DNA of 64,000 nucleotides from CAIUPE01 sp046091665 (GTDB taxonomy: Bacteria; Pseudomonadota; Alphaproteobacteria; Rhizobiales; Beijerinckiaceae), in contig JBJTCD010000121.1 in NCBI GenBank assembly GCA_046091665.1, forward strand, positions 11,024 through 75,023. Reading direction: 5' to 3'. Position 1 is the stretch's first letter. Each line of letters begins with the position of its first letter. Positions 35,927-44,857 of the stretch are shown one piece after another. The position numbers were made by a program, and so were the translations under genes. The notes beneath the pieces were generated by a model. It made no database searches. It saw only the letters and a list, made by a program, of their open reading frames with translations, and was not told the DNA's origin.

Positions 35927-37066
35927 TCAATCCTTACCCGTCAAAACACGCCGCCGGAATCGGGGGCCAAGATGAACGAGAATTTCATAACCGATCGTTC
36001 CTGATTTGGCTGCAACTTCATCAAGCGTGATGTCGTCGCCAATCATCACCGCATAATCGCCGCGCTTGACCGCACCTTCTGGGCAATCAGTGATATCGGC
36101 CATCACAAGATCCATCGAAATGCGACCGAGTATTTTGCAGCGTTGTCCCGCGATGAGGCATTCAGCACCGGCCTTTGTATCCGTATTTTTTGCACCGCGC
36201 GGATAGCCATCGCCATAGCCGATCGAAAGCGTCGCGATGCGGGTGTCACGTTTAACTGTGATCTCGCCACCATAACCGATGGGCGTTCCTTTTTTCGCAT
36301 GACGGATTTGAAGGATCGGTGCCTCGAGGCGAATGACCGGCTTCATCGGGTTCGTTTTATCAAGGCAGGGATTACCACCATAAAGCGCATAACCTGGGCG
36401 CACGAGATCAAAGGCTGTTTTTGTATCGAGAAACACACCGGATGAATTCGAAAGACTCGCTGGAACATTCGGAAACAATGCGCGCATTTTCTCAAAAAGC
36501 GCGACTTGTTTTTCCGTGATTGAAGAGCCTTGTATTTCGCTTTCGATAAAATGAGTCATCAGAAGTGAAAATGAGAGCGGTGATTTTTTGCTTTTACGAT
36601 GCTCTGCATAAGAACGCGCTTCGTCAACGGTAAGACCCAAGCGGTTCATTCCTGTATCGATATGCAAAGCGGGTGGCGAAAGTTTAACGCCGTCTCTCAA
36701 GGCTTTTTCAAAATCATTGATATCTTCAAGCGACCCCAAAACTCCAGATAGACGATGTGTTTCATATAGTTTTACGGCATCGAACGAAAAGCCATTCAAG
36801 ACATAAATCACTGCTTGAGGCGCGGATGCGCGCGCGCTTAACCCTTCTGAAATCGTTGCGACAAAGAAATGCGAGCATCCAGCTTCGACCAAAGCCGGAA
36901 CGACGAGATCGATTCCAAGGCCATAAGCATTCGCCTTGATATTCGCACTCACTTTTGCAGGTGAAACACGTTCCGCAATCAAGAGGTAATTTGACTGGAG
37001 CGCAGGAAGATCAATCGTGAGAGAGGCGGCGGTTGGATCATCCGCAAGGAGAGCGGATAATACCAT
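35927..37066 (-). CDS. alr: Alanine racemase
   Basis: PLP enzyme that interconverts L- and D-alanine to supply peptidoglycan precursors. The PLP lysine is K44 (SANIKANAYGLG) and the second catalytic residue Y265 (PIGYGGE); the phosphate-binding RPGYALYGG is near 223-231. The 379-residue length is normal. The ATG lies one base after the dnaB stop (TAAGATG), indicating coupled translation. No alanine catabolism gene is adjacent, so this is probably the biosynthetic Alr. Confidence 0.95.
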   Translation of the reverse strand: MVLSALLADDPTAASLTIDLPALQSNYLLIAERVSPAKVSANIKANAYGLGIDLVVPALVEAGCSHFFVATISEGLSARASAPQAVIYVLNGFSFDAVKLYETHRLSGVLGSLEDINDFEKALRDGVKLSPPALHIDTGMNRLGLTVDEARSYAEHRKSKKSPLSFSLLMTHFIESEIQGSSITEKQVALFEKMRALFPNVPASLSNSSGVFLDTKTAFDLVRPGYALYGGNPCLDKTNPMKPVIRLEAPILQIRHAKKGTPIGYGGEITVKRDTRIATLSIGYGDGYPRGAKNTDTKAGAECLIAGQRCKILGRISMDLVMADITDCPEGAVKRGDYAVMIGDDITLDEVAAKSGTIGYEILVHLGPRFRRRVLTGKD

Positions 37067-37067
37067 C

Positions 37068-38555
37068 TTACTCGATCCTTTCCGGAATGCGATCTTCGCT
37101 CACAAGGGTCGAGAAACGCGTAACTTCAGCGTCAAATTGCAAAGTCACGGTTCCGGTTGGTCCATGACGCTGCTTGCCGATGATGACTTCGGCGCGACCA
37201 TGGACCTGCTCCATTTCCGTCTGCCATTTGAAATAGTCTTCTGTGCCCATTTTTGGCTCTTTGTTTTTGAGATAATATTCTTCACGAAACACAAAGAGCA
37301 CGATATCGGCGTCTTGTTCGATAGAGCCAGACTCACGCAAATCAGAAAGTTGCGGTCGTTTGTCATCCCGTTGTTCGACCTGACGCGACAATTGCGAAAG
37401 CGCGATCACAGGGACATTTAATTCTTTCGCAAGCGCTTTCAATCCCGTGGTGATCTCAGTCAATTCCTGAACGCGATTATCGCCTTTGCGCGCAGAGCCC
37501 GAAAGGAGCTGCAAATAGTCAACAACCAGAACATCTAATCCTTTTTGCCGCTTCAAGCGACGCGCACGCGCAACCAGCTGCGCAATTGAGATGCCGCCCG
37601 TCTCATCGATATAAAAGGGAATGCGTTCCATCTCGCGCGCCGCATCCGCGATTTTGGAAAAATCCTGTTCACCGATTTCGCCACGACGAATTTTATAGGA
37701 CGCGACGCCCGACTGTTCAGCGATGATACGTGTTGCCAATTGTTCAGCCGACATTTCGAGCGAGAAGAAGCCGACGATGCCCCCATCAAGACGTTTGATG
37801 GATCCATCTTGTTGTTTCTCGCCGGAATAAGCGCGCGCGATGTTGAAGGCGATATTGGTGGCAAGTGCGGTTTTGCCCATACCCGGACGACCGGCCACAA
37901 TGATCAAATCAGATGATTGCAAACCGCCAAGCATACGGTCGAGATCGGAAAGTCCTGTTGCAACACCTGATAATTTTCTGTCACGACGAAAGGCTTCCGC
38001 TGCGAGTTCAACGGCATTTTTTAAAGCGCTCGAAAAATCTTGAAAGCCGCCGTCATAGCGACCTTGTTCAGCGAGTTCGTAAAGGCGACGCTCGGCATCT
38101 TCAATTTGTTTGCGCGGATGATCATCAACCGGCGCATCATAGGCGACATTCACCATGTCTTCGCCGATATTGATGAGCTGGCGACGCATGGCGAGATCAT
38201 AGATCGTGCGGCCATAGGCTTCCGCATTCACGACGGTTGTTGCTTCCGCCGCGAGGCGCGCGAGATATTGCGGCACCGTCATGCCACCTAAGTCTTGATC
38301 ACCAACAAAGGATTTCAGTGTGACGGGTGTTGCGAGTTTTCCGGCCCGGATCAATTGCTGCAAAATATCGTAGATGCGGCGATGCAGCTCTTCTGAAAAA
38401 TGCGCGGGCTCTAGAAAATCGGAAACGCGAAAATAAGCGTCATTATTGACGAGGATCGCGCCAAGCAAAGCTTGCTCGGCCTCCACATTGTGCGGTGGCA
38501 CACGATAGGCTGTTTCAATATCTGCGAGGCGAAGTACGGTTGAGGGCGCGGCCAT
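37068..38555 (-). CDS. dnaB: Replicative DNA helicase DnaB
   Basis: Hexameric 5'-3' helicase of the replisome. The N-terminal helical domain (about 15-120) begins PPHNVEAEQALLGAIL; the RecA-like domain has Walker A AGRPGMGKTA at 221-230 and VVDYLQLL as Walker B near 345, with no intein insertion. The 495-residue length is typical. It is the first gene of a minus-strand block; its promoter should lie in the 166 bases before the ATG, behind the rplI terminator. Confidence 0.97.
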   Translation of the reverse strand: MAAPSTVLRLADIETAYRVPPHNVEAEQALLGAILVNNDAYFRVSDFLEPAHFSEELHRRIYDILQQLIRAGKLATPVTLKSFVGDQDLGGMTVPQYLARLAAEATTVVNAEAYGRTIYDLAMRRQLINIGEDMVNVAYDAPVDDHPRKQIEDAERRLYELAEQGRYDGGFQDFSSALKNAVELAAEAFRRDRKLSGVATGLSDLDRMLGGLQSSDLIIVAGRPGMGKTALATNIAFNIARAYSGEKQQDGSIKRLDGGIVGFFSLEMSAEQLATRIIAEQSGVASYKIRRGEIGEQDFSKIADAAREMERIPFYIDETGGISIAQLVARARRLKRQKGLDVLVVDYLQLLSGSARKGDNRVQELTEITTGLKALAKELNVPVIALSQLSRQVEQRDDKRPQLSDLRESGSIEQDADIVLFVFREEYYLKNKEPKMGTEDYFKWQTEMEQVHGRAEVIIGKQRHGPTGTVTLQFDAEVTRFSTLVSEDRIPERIE

Positions 38556-38721
38556 TGGATTTTCCGATTGAGGTCAACGGAGCTTTAGACTGAGCCTGCC
38601 AGACGAATCACGAGATGATCGCGATTCTAATCAAAGCGTGCCCGTTTTCCACAGCGCTCACAGGGAACCCAAAAATCCTTTGTCTTAATCACGATTTTTC
38701 TTGCTTTGCGCAATCAATTGA

Positions 38722-38747
38722 AAAAGCCCGGGTTTCACCGGGCTTTT
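38722..38747 (-). terminator. Rho-independent terminator of the rpsF-rplI operon
   Basis: A perfect 10-bp stem AAAAGCCCGG/CCGGGCTTTT surrounds a six-base loop. Read on the minus strand the hairpin ends in a run of five T residues, 29 bases after the rplI stop. The A/T-flanked stem could also work on the plus strand, but no plus-strand gene ends here. Confidence 0.85.
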
Positions 38748-38775
38748 CTGCATTTCTTGAGAGTGAACGGGGCGA

Positions 38776-39336
38776 TTATTCGCCGTCGCCGCCTTCAGCC
38801 AAAGCGGCACCCACTTCGAGGCCCAAATCGTCAAGATTGACTTCTTCACGAACAATCGTGCTTTCGCCGCGGGCTTGCCGCTCTGCTTCTTCAGGGCTGC
38901 GCGCAACATTCACCGTGATTTTTACGTCCACTTCTGGGTGAAGGTGAACACGTACAGTGTGCATGCCGATTGTCTTGATCGGAATATTCAAAACAACCTG
39001 ATTGCGGTTAAGGCTGAAGCCGCCCGCTGTCGCAGCTTCTGAAATATCGCGCGCGGCAACTGAACCATAAAGTTGGCCCATTTCACCGGCCTGACGAATG
39101 ATCACGAATGATTGACCATCGAGTTTTTCAGCAATGGCAGAAGCTTCTTTTTTCGCGGTGAGATTGCGGGCTTCGAGTTGCGCGCGCTGCGTTTCAAAAT
39201 GCGCGATATTGTCTTTCGTCGCACGCAAGGCTTTTTGACGCGGCAAAAGGAAATTGCGCGCGTAACCATCTTTCACGCGGACAACATCGCCCATTTGTCC
39301 GAGATTAGGAACGCGTTCGAGAAGAATGACTTGCAT
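38776..39336 (-). CDS. rplI: 50S ribosomal protein bL9
   Basis: Large-subunit protein of two globular domains joined by a long helix. The N-terminal domain starts MQVILLERVPNLGQMGDVVRVKDGYARNFLLP, the family signature. At 186 residues it is longer than the 149-residue E. coli protein because of an acidic C-terminal extension (LDDLGLEVGAALAEGGDGE), normal for Alphaproteobacteria. It is the last gene of rpsF-rpsR-DUF2232-rplI, 18 bases behind the DUF2232 gene and just ahead of a strong terminator. Confidence 0.97.
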   Translation of the reverse strand: MQVILLERVPNLGQMGDVVRVKDGYARNFLLPRQKALRATKDNIAHFETQRAQLEARNLTAKKEASAIAEKLDGQSFVIIRQAGEMGQLYGSVAARDISEAATAGGFSLNRNQVVLNIPIKTIGMHTVRVHLHPEVDVKITVNVARSPEEAERQARGESTIVREEVNLDDLGLEVGAALAEGGDGE

Positions 39337-39354
39337 GGGTAGGTCCTTTCTAAA

Positions 39355-40338
39355 TTAAGCTTCAGTGTTCGACGGAAGAGGGGTGGTTGAAAACCGTGTC
39401 CGGAAGGAAAGCCACATGTCGGCGATCCCGAGTAACGCAATGCCGATGACGGGCCATCCGGGCAGCACGACAAAGACGATATAGATGGCGAAGAGCAGGC
39501 TGCGACGCGATTTCAGCGGCCGTGTGATTGCATGAAGAACGGCAAGCCCTTGCAGGCAGAAGCCGATAACGAGGCTTGCCAGAATGACGCGACCTGCGAG
39601 TGCAGCATAATCTTGCGCTGCAATCGCCAAAGCGAGCGAAAGTACAAGAGCGGGCACGGCGAGACGTGGCAGCGAGAGTGTTGAAAGGTCCGGCCAGGGA
39701 CGTGGCAATCTGCCAGAGGCTTGCACAATGCGTCCGGCCACCCAGAGCAGGATCACCGAAATCATAACGCTTGCGGCAGCGCTGATCGGGGCTGCGATGT
39801 TAGCGAGGAGTGAGGAGAGTGTTTTTAAGAATTGCGCTCGTTCATCAGCCGACATGCCTGCGACGAGATCGGGATCATAAGTGAGAACGACATCAACCGC
39901 GCGCCCGAATGTGGCAATAAAGCTTTCATAGTCGGGGGCAATCAAGAGGGCGCCGACAATGGTCAATGCCGAAGAAAGACCAATCACCCAAAGAACAACG
40001 CGACCGAGCGGATACCATTCCATCGTCGCGGAGTCGTCATTGGATGACGGACGCCCGAGCAGCAGCAGATAGGCGGTGAACCAAGATGGTAACGCAACCG
40101 AGAGTGCTTGAATGACGCCCGCAAGCGGCGAGAAGATTAGTGCAGTGACCGCGAGTGATACGAGCGTTGCGACAAGACCGGCTTGATAACCAAAGCCCAA
40201 AGTCGCAATCAAAATCGGCAAGGGTGCGATCAAGTAAAGCAAGAAGGCGAGCGGGGAACCCGTTGAAATAACGGCAAAAAGCAACGCCGATACCGCGCCG
40301 CATCCTGCTCCAAAGGAAAGGTTCTTACCCGTTGTCAT
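39355..40338 (-). CDS. DUF2232 family membrane protein
   Basis: A 327-residue inner-membrane protein with about eight hydrophobic segments, of the DUF2232 family found in many bacteria between ribosomal genes rpsR and rplI. Its function is unknown. Position within an S6/S18/L9 operon is conserved across Alphaproteobacteria, which suggests co-expression with growth rather than a ribosomal role. ATG at 40338 is clear; a hairpin-containing gap of 154 bases separates it from rpsR. Confidence 0.88.
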   Translation of the reverse strand: MTTGKNLSFGAGCGAVSALLFAVISTGSPLAFLLYLIAPLPILIATLGFGYQAGLVATLVSLAVTALIFSPLAGVIQALSVALPSWFTAYLLLLGRPSSNDDSATMEWYPLGRVVLWVIGLSSALTIVGALLIAPDYESFIATFGRAVDVVLTYDPDLVAGMSADERAQFLKTLSSLLANIAAPISAAASVMISVILLWVAGRIVQASGRLPRPWPDLSTLSLPRLAVPALVLSLALAIAAQDYAALAGRVILASLVIGFCLQGLAVLHAITRPLKSRRSLLFAIYIVFVVLPGWPVIGIALLGIADMWLSFRTRFSTTPLPSNTEA

Positions 40339-40444
40339 CCCGCTGTCCCGCTGACCCCAAAGGGGCGGTTAGGAACGGATCAATCGTCCGCTCCAACAAA
40401 TCCGGATTGGGCCAAAGCCGTCTTCCAGATCAGTGATGAGAGAG

Positions 40445-40464
40445 CCGGGACCCGTAGATCCCGG
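40445..40464 (-). other. Hairpin between rpsR and the DUF2232 gene
   Basis: Stem CCGGGA/TCCCGG encloses an eight-base loop 29 bases after the rpsR stop. There is no T-run, so it may protect the 3' end of the rpsF-rpsR message or lower downstream expression. A shorter CCCC-AAA-GGGG stem lies at 40355-40365, just before the next ATG. Confidence 0.35.
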
Positions 40465-40492
40465 AAATTCCTTGTGTCTCCGACGAGACCGA

Positions 40493-40744
40493 TTAAGCGA
40501 TCACGTAAGGCAGGAGGCCCAAGAAACGCGCGCGCTTGATGGCTTGCGCCAATTCGCGTTGCTTCTTGGCCGATACAGCCGTGATGCGTGAAGGAACAAT
40601 CTTGCCGCGCTCGGAAATGTAACGCGAAAGCAAACGTGTGTCCTTGTAGTCGATCTTCGGCGCATTGGTGCCCGAGAAGGGGCAAGACTTGCGGCGACGA
40701 TAGAAGGGGCGACGTGCGCCTCCTGATGATTCAACAGCTGACAT
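40493..40744 (-). CDS. rpsR: 30S ribosomal protein bS18
   Basis: Small-subunit protein that binds 16S rRNA together with S6. The 83 residues include the family motifs RRPFYRRRKSCPFS and IDYKDTRLLSRYISERGKIVPSRITAVSAKKQRELAQAIKRAR (21-74). A single cysteine is present, so this is not a zinc-ribbon C+ paralogue. Its ATG overlaps the rpsF stop by one base (TGATG), consistent with equal production of the two partners. Confidence 0.97.
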   Translation of the reverse strand: MSAVESSGGARRPFYRRRKSCPFSGTNAPKIDYKDTRLLSRYISERGKIVPSRITAVSAKKQRELAQAIKRARFLGLLPYVIA

Positions 40745-41205
40745 CAGAAGCTCTCCTCTTCAGCATCATTTTCGTCACGACGGGGCGGACGCGGTGCGCG
40801 GCCACTACCGCCGCCGCCACCGAAGCGGCCACCGCCTGGGCGACCGCCGCCAGGTCCGCGCTCGCCACGATCATCATCACGATCACGCTTCTGGAGCATG
40901 GCCGAGGGGCCTTCTTCCAAAGCTTCGACACGGATGGTCATGGAGCGGATCACGTCTTCGCTAACCGCTTCGAGGCGCTCGACTTCCGCGACAGCGGCAT
41001 GTGGCGCATCGACATTGAGAAGCGTGAAATGGGCTTTCCGGTTCTTCTTGATCCGGAATGCGAGGGTCTTCACGCCACAATATTCGTTCTTCGTGACATA
41101 GCCGCCATTGGCTTCGATCACGCCTTTATATTGTTCATTGATGGCCTCGACCTGTTGCGCCGTCACATCTTGGCGCACGAGGATAACATGCTCGTAGAGA
41201 GCCAT
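40744..41205 (-). CDS. rpsF: 30S ribosomal protein bS6
   Basis: Small-subunit protein that forms a heterodimer with S18. The ferredoxin-like core (about 1-98) begins MALYEHVILVRQDV. Residues from about 112 onward form a Gly/Arg/Pro-rich tail with repeated GGGRPGG- and GGGGGSGR-type runs and an acidic end (DENDAEEESF). Such tails occur in Alphaproteobacteria and are probably disordered; RimK-type glutamylation of the end is possible but not shown. First gene of its operon, with a probable S6:S18-binding leader 26 bases upstream. Confidence 0.97.
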   Translation of the reverse strand: MALYEHVILVRQDVTAQQVEAINEQYKGVIEANGGYVTKNEYCGVKTLAFRIKKNRKAHFTLLNVDAPHAAVAEVERLEAVSEDVIRSMTIRVEALEEGPSAMLQKRDRDDDRGERGPGGGRPGGGRFGGGGGSGRAPRPPRRDENDAEEESF

Positions 41206-41230
41206 GGGTTTGCCTTTCCTGTTTCACGCG

Positions 41231-41257
41231 AGCTTTCGGCGCCAAGCCCTTCGAGCT
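41231..41257 (-). promoter_or_regulatory. Candidate S6:S18 autoregulatory leader hairpin of rpsF
   Basis: On the minus strand, AGCT/AGCT closes an outer stem and GGC/GCC an inner stem with loop TTGGC; between them is an asymmetric internal loop in which CCG (in GCCGAAAGC) sits at the junction. Known S6:S18 leaders combine a stem, an internal loop with conserved CCG and an apical hairpin, mimicking the 16S site. Position 26 bases before the rpsF ATG fits translational feedback. The match is by eye only. Confidence 0.4.
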
Positions 41258-41460
41258 ACTAGGATTTTTAAATCCGAGGAAAGGCCCGAAACGAGAGAGG
41301 AACGAAGGCGGAGACAAGGGAAACGGAGAAGGGTTCTCCTGCCCGATTGCTCGGGTTTTCCTTTCAGCCACCGGCCGATCGACCGCGATTGAAGGCGCCT
41401 TCCTAAAGGCAAAACTCAAGAAAGGCAAGGGGATAGCGCCGCAGAAGCCGGACCAAAAAC

Positions 41461-42783
41461 TTACCCCAAAGCCCCCATCACCAAAGTCACATTCAACCCA
41501 ATGATGACAATCGCGATCACGCCCGCAAGCGCGGTCACGGCGCGCGGGGCGACGAGGGCGCCCATCCGCTTTTTTGAAGCGGTGAAGATCACGAGGGGCA
41601 CGATGGCAAAGGGCAATTGCAGGCTCAAGACCACCTGACTGAAGACAAGGAGCTTGGTCGCCCCCTCATTGCCATAGGCGAAGGCCACGAAGGCCGCGGG
41701 CCCTACCGCAATAAGGCGCGTAACCAATCGCTGCACCCAAGGCCTGAAGGCGATCTTAAGGAAGCCTTCAAACACGATTTGGCCCGCGAGCGTCGCGGTC
41801 ACGGTAGCGTTGAGCCCGCAGCCGATCAGCGCAATCGCGAAGAGTATCGGTGCGAGCGATGTCCCCAAGAGGGGCTCGAGCAACGCATGGGCGTCGGATA
41901 ATTCCGCGATCTCGGTTTTGCCATTCGCGTGAAAAGTTGCGGCCGACAGGATCAAGATTGAGGCGTTGATGAGGAACGCGAAACAAAGGGCGACGGTTGA
42001 ATCGATGGTCGCGAAAGTGAGGCTTTCTTTTCTGGCCATTGGCGTCGTGCCCAGCACGCGTGTCTGAACAATGCCGGAATGGAGATAGAGATTATGGGGC
42101 ATGACGGTCGCGCCCAAAATCCCGAGCGCGAGATAGAGCATCTCCGGATTTTTTAGAATCGTCGAACTAGGCATCAGCCCGGGAAGTACGGCGTTCCAAT
42201 CGGGTTTTGCGAGTGCAATTTCGACAACAAAGCAGAATGTGATCAAGGCCAAGACGCCGATCACAACCGCTTCGATGGTACGAAAGCCATATCGTTGGAG
42301 CGCGAGGATCAACAGCGCATCCAACGCCGTGACCGCTATACCAACAGGCAGCGGCCAGCCGAAGAGTAATTGCAGCCCGATGGCGGTGCCGATGACTTCG
42401 GCAATATCGGTGGCGATGATGGCGATTTCGGCGAGTGCGAAGAGAAAGAGATTGATTGGAGCGGGCAGGGTTTCGCGGCAGGTTTCCGCGAGATCCTTGC
42501 CGGTCGCGACGGCCAAACGAGCCGCGAGCGCCTGCAATAGGATCGCCGTCAGGCTTGAGAGCAGCACCACTGAGAGCAGTGTATAGCCAAATTTCGAACC
42601 GCCCGCGAGCGAGGTCGCCGAATTGCCGGGGTCCATATAACCGACCGCAACAAGATAGCCCGGACCGAGAAAGGCCAAGAGTTTACGCCCAAAGGACCAA
42701 TGGGCGGAAACGGGCACAGTCTCATGCTCGGCCCGCAAACCATGGATTGTGGCCGGGCGGTTGGCGTCTGAAATCTCACTCAT
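41461..42783 (-). CDS. mntH: Nramp-family divalent metal transporter (MntH)
   Basis: Proton-coupled Mn2+ (or Fe2+) importer with about 11 membrane segments in 440 residues. The metal-binding motifs are present: DPGN at 51-54 in TM1 and MPHN at 228-231 in TM6. ATG at 42783 is clear. The gene is divergent from ilvD across a 343-base gap that should hold its promoter. I could not identify a Mur/MntR box or a manganese riboswitch there. Substrate preference is from the family only. Confidence 0.93.
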   Translation of the reverse strand: MSEISDANRPATIHGLRAEHETVPVSAHWSFGRKLLAFLGPGYLVAVGYMDPGNSATSLAGGSKFGYTLLSVVLLSSLTAILLQALAARLAVATGKDLAETCRETLPAPINLFLFALAEIAIIATDIAEVIGTAIGLQLLFGWPLPVGIAVTALDALLILALQRYGFRTIEAVVIGVLALITFCFVVEIALAKPDWNAVLPGLMPSSTILKNPEMLYLALGILGATVMPHNLYLHSGIVQTRVLGTTPMARKESLTFATIDSTVALCFAFLINASILILSAATFHANGKTEIAELSDAHALLEPLLGTSLAPILFAIALIGCGLNATVTATLAGQIVFEGFLKIAFRPWVQRLVTRLIAVGPAAFVAFAYGNEGATKLLVFSQVVLSLQLPFAIVPLVIFTASKKRMGALVAPRAVTALAGVIAIVIIGLNVTLVMGALG

Positions 42784-43126
42784 TCTCTATAAATTGCCCA
42801 TTGCCTCCGAATCCTCAAGGTCTGAGGGCCATTTTCTCAGCATGAAGGCGAGGAAGAGGGGCAATTTTGTGGTGCCGCCACAACACTCAGAAACAAAACA
42901 GCGGCTCCGCCCTTTGGTGAAGGGGCTTTGCCGAAAATTGGCCACAATGAAGCCGATCTGAGATGTGGGCCTTCTGATGAGTGGGCTTGGCAATTGAAAA
43001 GTAACGCCTTTGTCGCCATGGTGTCGCCCGCGTTGCCCGACATGAAGTCGGTTTCCGGGGGAAAGGTGGACGAAAGCTTGGGTTTTCGGTCCGCGAGAGA
43101 GAAGGTTTGAAAGGCCAGAACGTCTC
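42784..43126. other. Divergent intergenic region mntH-ilvD
   Basis: 343 bases without a convincing gene. A minus-strand open frame of 122 codons crosses it into ilvD but has no family resemblance and poor initiation, so I reject it. Visible structure: hairpin TTGTGG/CCACAA with a TGCCG loop near 42870-42886, and a GCCCTT/AAGGGG-type stem near 42909-42927. These could be leader structures for mntH. Promoters for both genes must lie here but I cannot place them. Confidence 0.5.
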
Positions 43127-44857
43127 ATGAGCGATCGTGTTTTTGACAAGTCCAAATTGCCCAGCCGCTATGTGACGGAAGGTCCGGCGCGTGCACCGCA
43201 CCGGTCATATTATTACGCGATGGGGTTAAGCCGTGCTGAGATGAGCCGCCCCTTTGTCGGTGTGGCCTCGTGCTGGAATGAAGCGGCGCCTTGTAACAAT
43301 ACGCTCATGCATCAAGCCCAATTTGTGAAGCGTGGTGTGGACGCCGCCGGTGGCACGCCACGCGAATTCGTGACCATCACTGTGACTGACGGCATCGCGA
43401 TGGGACATCAAGGCATGAAGTCATCGCTTGTGTCGCGTGAAGTGATCGCCGACTCTGTTGAGCTCACAATGCGCGGCCATTCTTATGATGCGATTGTCGG
43501 CCTTGCGGGTTGTGACAAATCTTTGCCGGGCATGATGATGGCGATGGTACGATTGAATGTGCCATCAATTTTCATCTATGGCGGATCGATTTTGCCAGGC
43601 ACTTTCAAAGGCAAACCGGTAACAGTTCAAGATGTCTTCGAAGCGGTCGGCAAATATTCTGTCGGCGCAATGAATGAAGAAGATCTCTACGAACTCGAGT
43701 CCGTTGCGTGTCCGTCTTCAGGTGCCTGTGGTGCGCAATTCACCGCCAACACAATGGCCACCGTCTCGGAAGCAATCGGCCTTGCACTTCCTTATTCGGC
43801 GGGTGCGCCTGCACCTTATGAAATCCGTGAACAATTTTGCCGCACAGCCGGCGAAATGATCATGGATCTCATTGCTAAAAATATTCGTCCGCGTGACATC
43901 GTGACGAGAAAAGCGCTTGAGAATGCGGCGACGGTTGTGGCGGCTTCAGGCGGGTCAACAAATGCGGCACTTCATCTTCCTGCAATTGCCCATGAAGCAG
44001 GGATCGATTTCGATTTGTTCGATGTCGCCGAGATTTTCAAAAAGACGCCTTACATTGCCGATTTGAAACCAGGCGGAAAATATGTCGCGAAAGACATGTT
44101 TGAAGTGGGCGGCATTCCGCTTCTCATGAAGACGCTTCTTGATCATGGGTATCTGCATGGTGACTGCATGACGGTTACCGGACGTACGATGGCCGAGAAC
44201 ATGGCGAGCGTGAAATGGAACCCGGATCAGGATGTCGTTTATGCGGCAAATAAGCCGTTAACGCCTACAGGCGGTGTTGTCGGTCTTAAGGGCAATCTCG
44301 CTCCTGAAGGCGCGATTGTGAAAGTCGCTGGCATGCCGGTTGAGAAACAAGTCTTCACCGGACCTGCACGCGTGTTCGATAATGAAGAAGCTTGCTTCGA
44401 AGCGGTAACAAAGCGCCAATACAAAGAAGGCGAAGTGCTCGTCATTTGTTATGAAGGACCGCGCGGTGGTCCGGGCATGCGTGAAATGCTCGCAACAACT
44501 GCGGCGCTTTATGGGCAAGGCATGGGTGATAAAGTGGCGCTCATTACAGACGGGCGATTCTCTGGCGCAACGCGCGGCTTCTGCGTGGGCCATGTTGGCC
44601 CTGAAGCTGCGGTTGGTGGCCCGATCGCGCTTCTAAAAGATGGTGATGTAATTCATCTCGACGCCATCAAAGGAATTTTATCGGTCGATTTGTCAGATGA
44701 TGAGTTGGCTCGCCGCAAAAAAGACTGGAAGTCGCGCGAACATGAATATGGATCGGGCGCGATTTGGAAATATGCGCAGACTGTTGGGTCTGCACGGGCC
44801 GGCGCGGTGACCCATCCGGGCGGCAAGGGTGAAAAATTCGTCTATGCGGATATTTGA
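43127..44857 (+). CDS. ilvD: Dihydroxy-acid dehydratase
   Basis: Iron-sulfur dehydratase of valine, leucine and isoleucine synthesis. The cluster ligands are C56 (EAAPCNNT), C129 (LAGCDKSLPG) and C201 (SGACGAQFTANTM), whose spacing matches the [2Fe-2S] type. The C-terminal TDGRFSGATRG is the second signature. The 576-residue length is typical of the alphaproteobacterial branch. Its 3' end overlaps the probable start of the exoR-like gene by 14 bases. Confidence 0.97.
   Translation: MSDRVFDKSKLPSRYVTEGPARAPHRSYYYAMGLSRAEMSRPFVGVASCWNEAAPCNNTLMHQAQFVKRGVDAAGGTPREFVTITVTDGIAMGHQGMKSSLVSREVIADSVELTMRGHSYDAIVGLAGCDKSLPGMMMAMVRLNVPSIFIYGGSILPGTFKGKPVTVQDVFEAVGKYSVGAMNEEDLYELESVACPSSGACGAQFTANTMATVSEAIGLALPYSAGAPAPYEIREQFCRTAGEMIMDLIAKNIRPRDIVTRKALENAATVVAASGGSTNAALHLPAIAHEAGIDFDLFDVAEIFKKTPYIADLKPGGKYVAKDMFEVGGIPLLMKTLLDHGYLHGDCMTVTGRTMAENMASVKWNPDQDVVYAANKPLTPTGGVVGLKGNLAPEGAIVKVAGMPVEKQVFTGPARVFDNEEACFEAVTKRQYKEGEVLVICYEGPRGGPGMREMLATTAALYGQGMGDKVALITDGRFSGATRGFCVGHVGPEAAVGGPIALLKDGDVIHLDAIKGILSVDLSDDELARRKKDWKSREHEYGSGAIWKYAQTVGSARAGAVTHPGGKGEKFVYADI

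Noticed and set aside
42787..43155. Minus-strand open frame of 122 codons between mntH and ilvD
   Set aside because: It runs into ilvD on the other strand, has no recognisable motif, no good ribosome-binding site and an irregular composition; it is most likely a chance frame.
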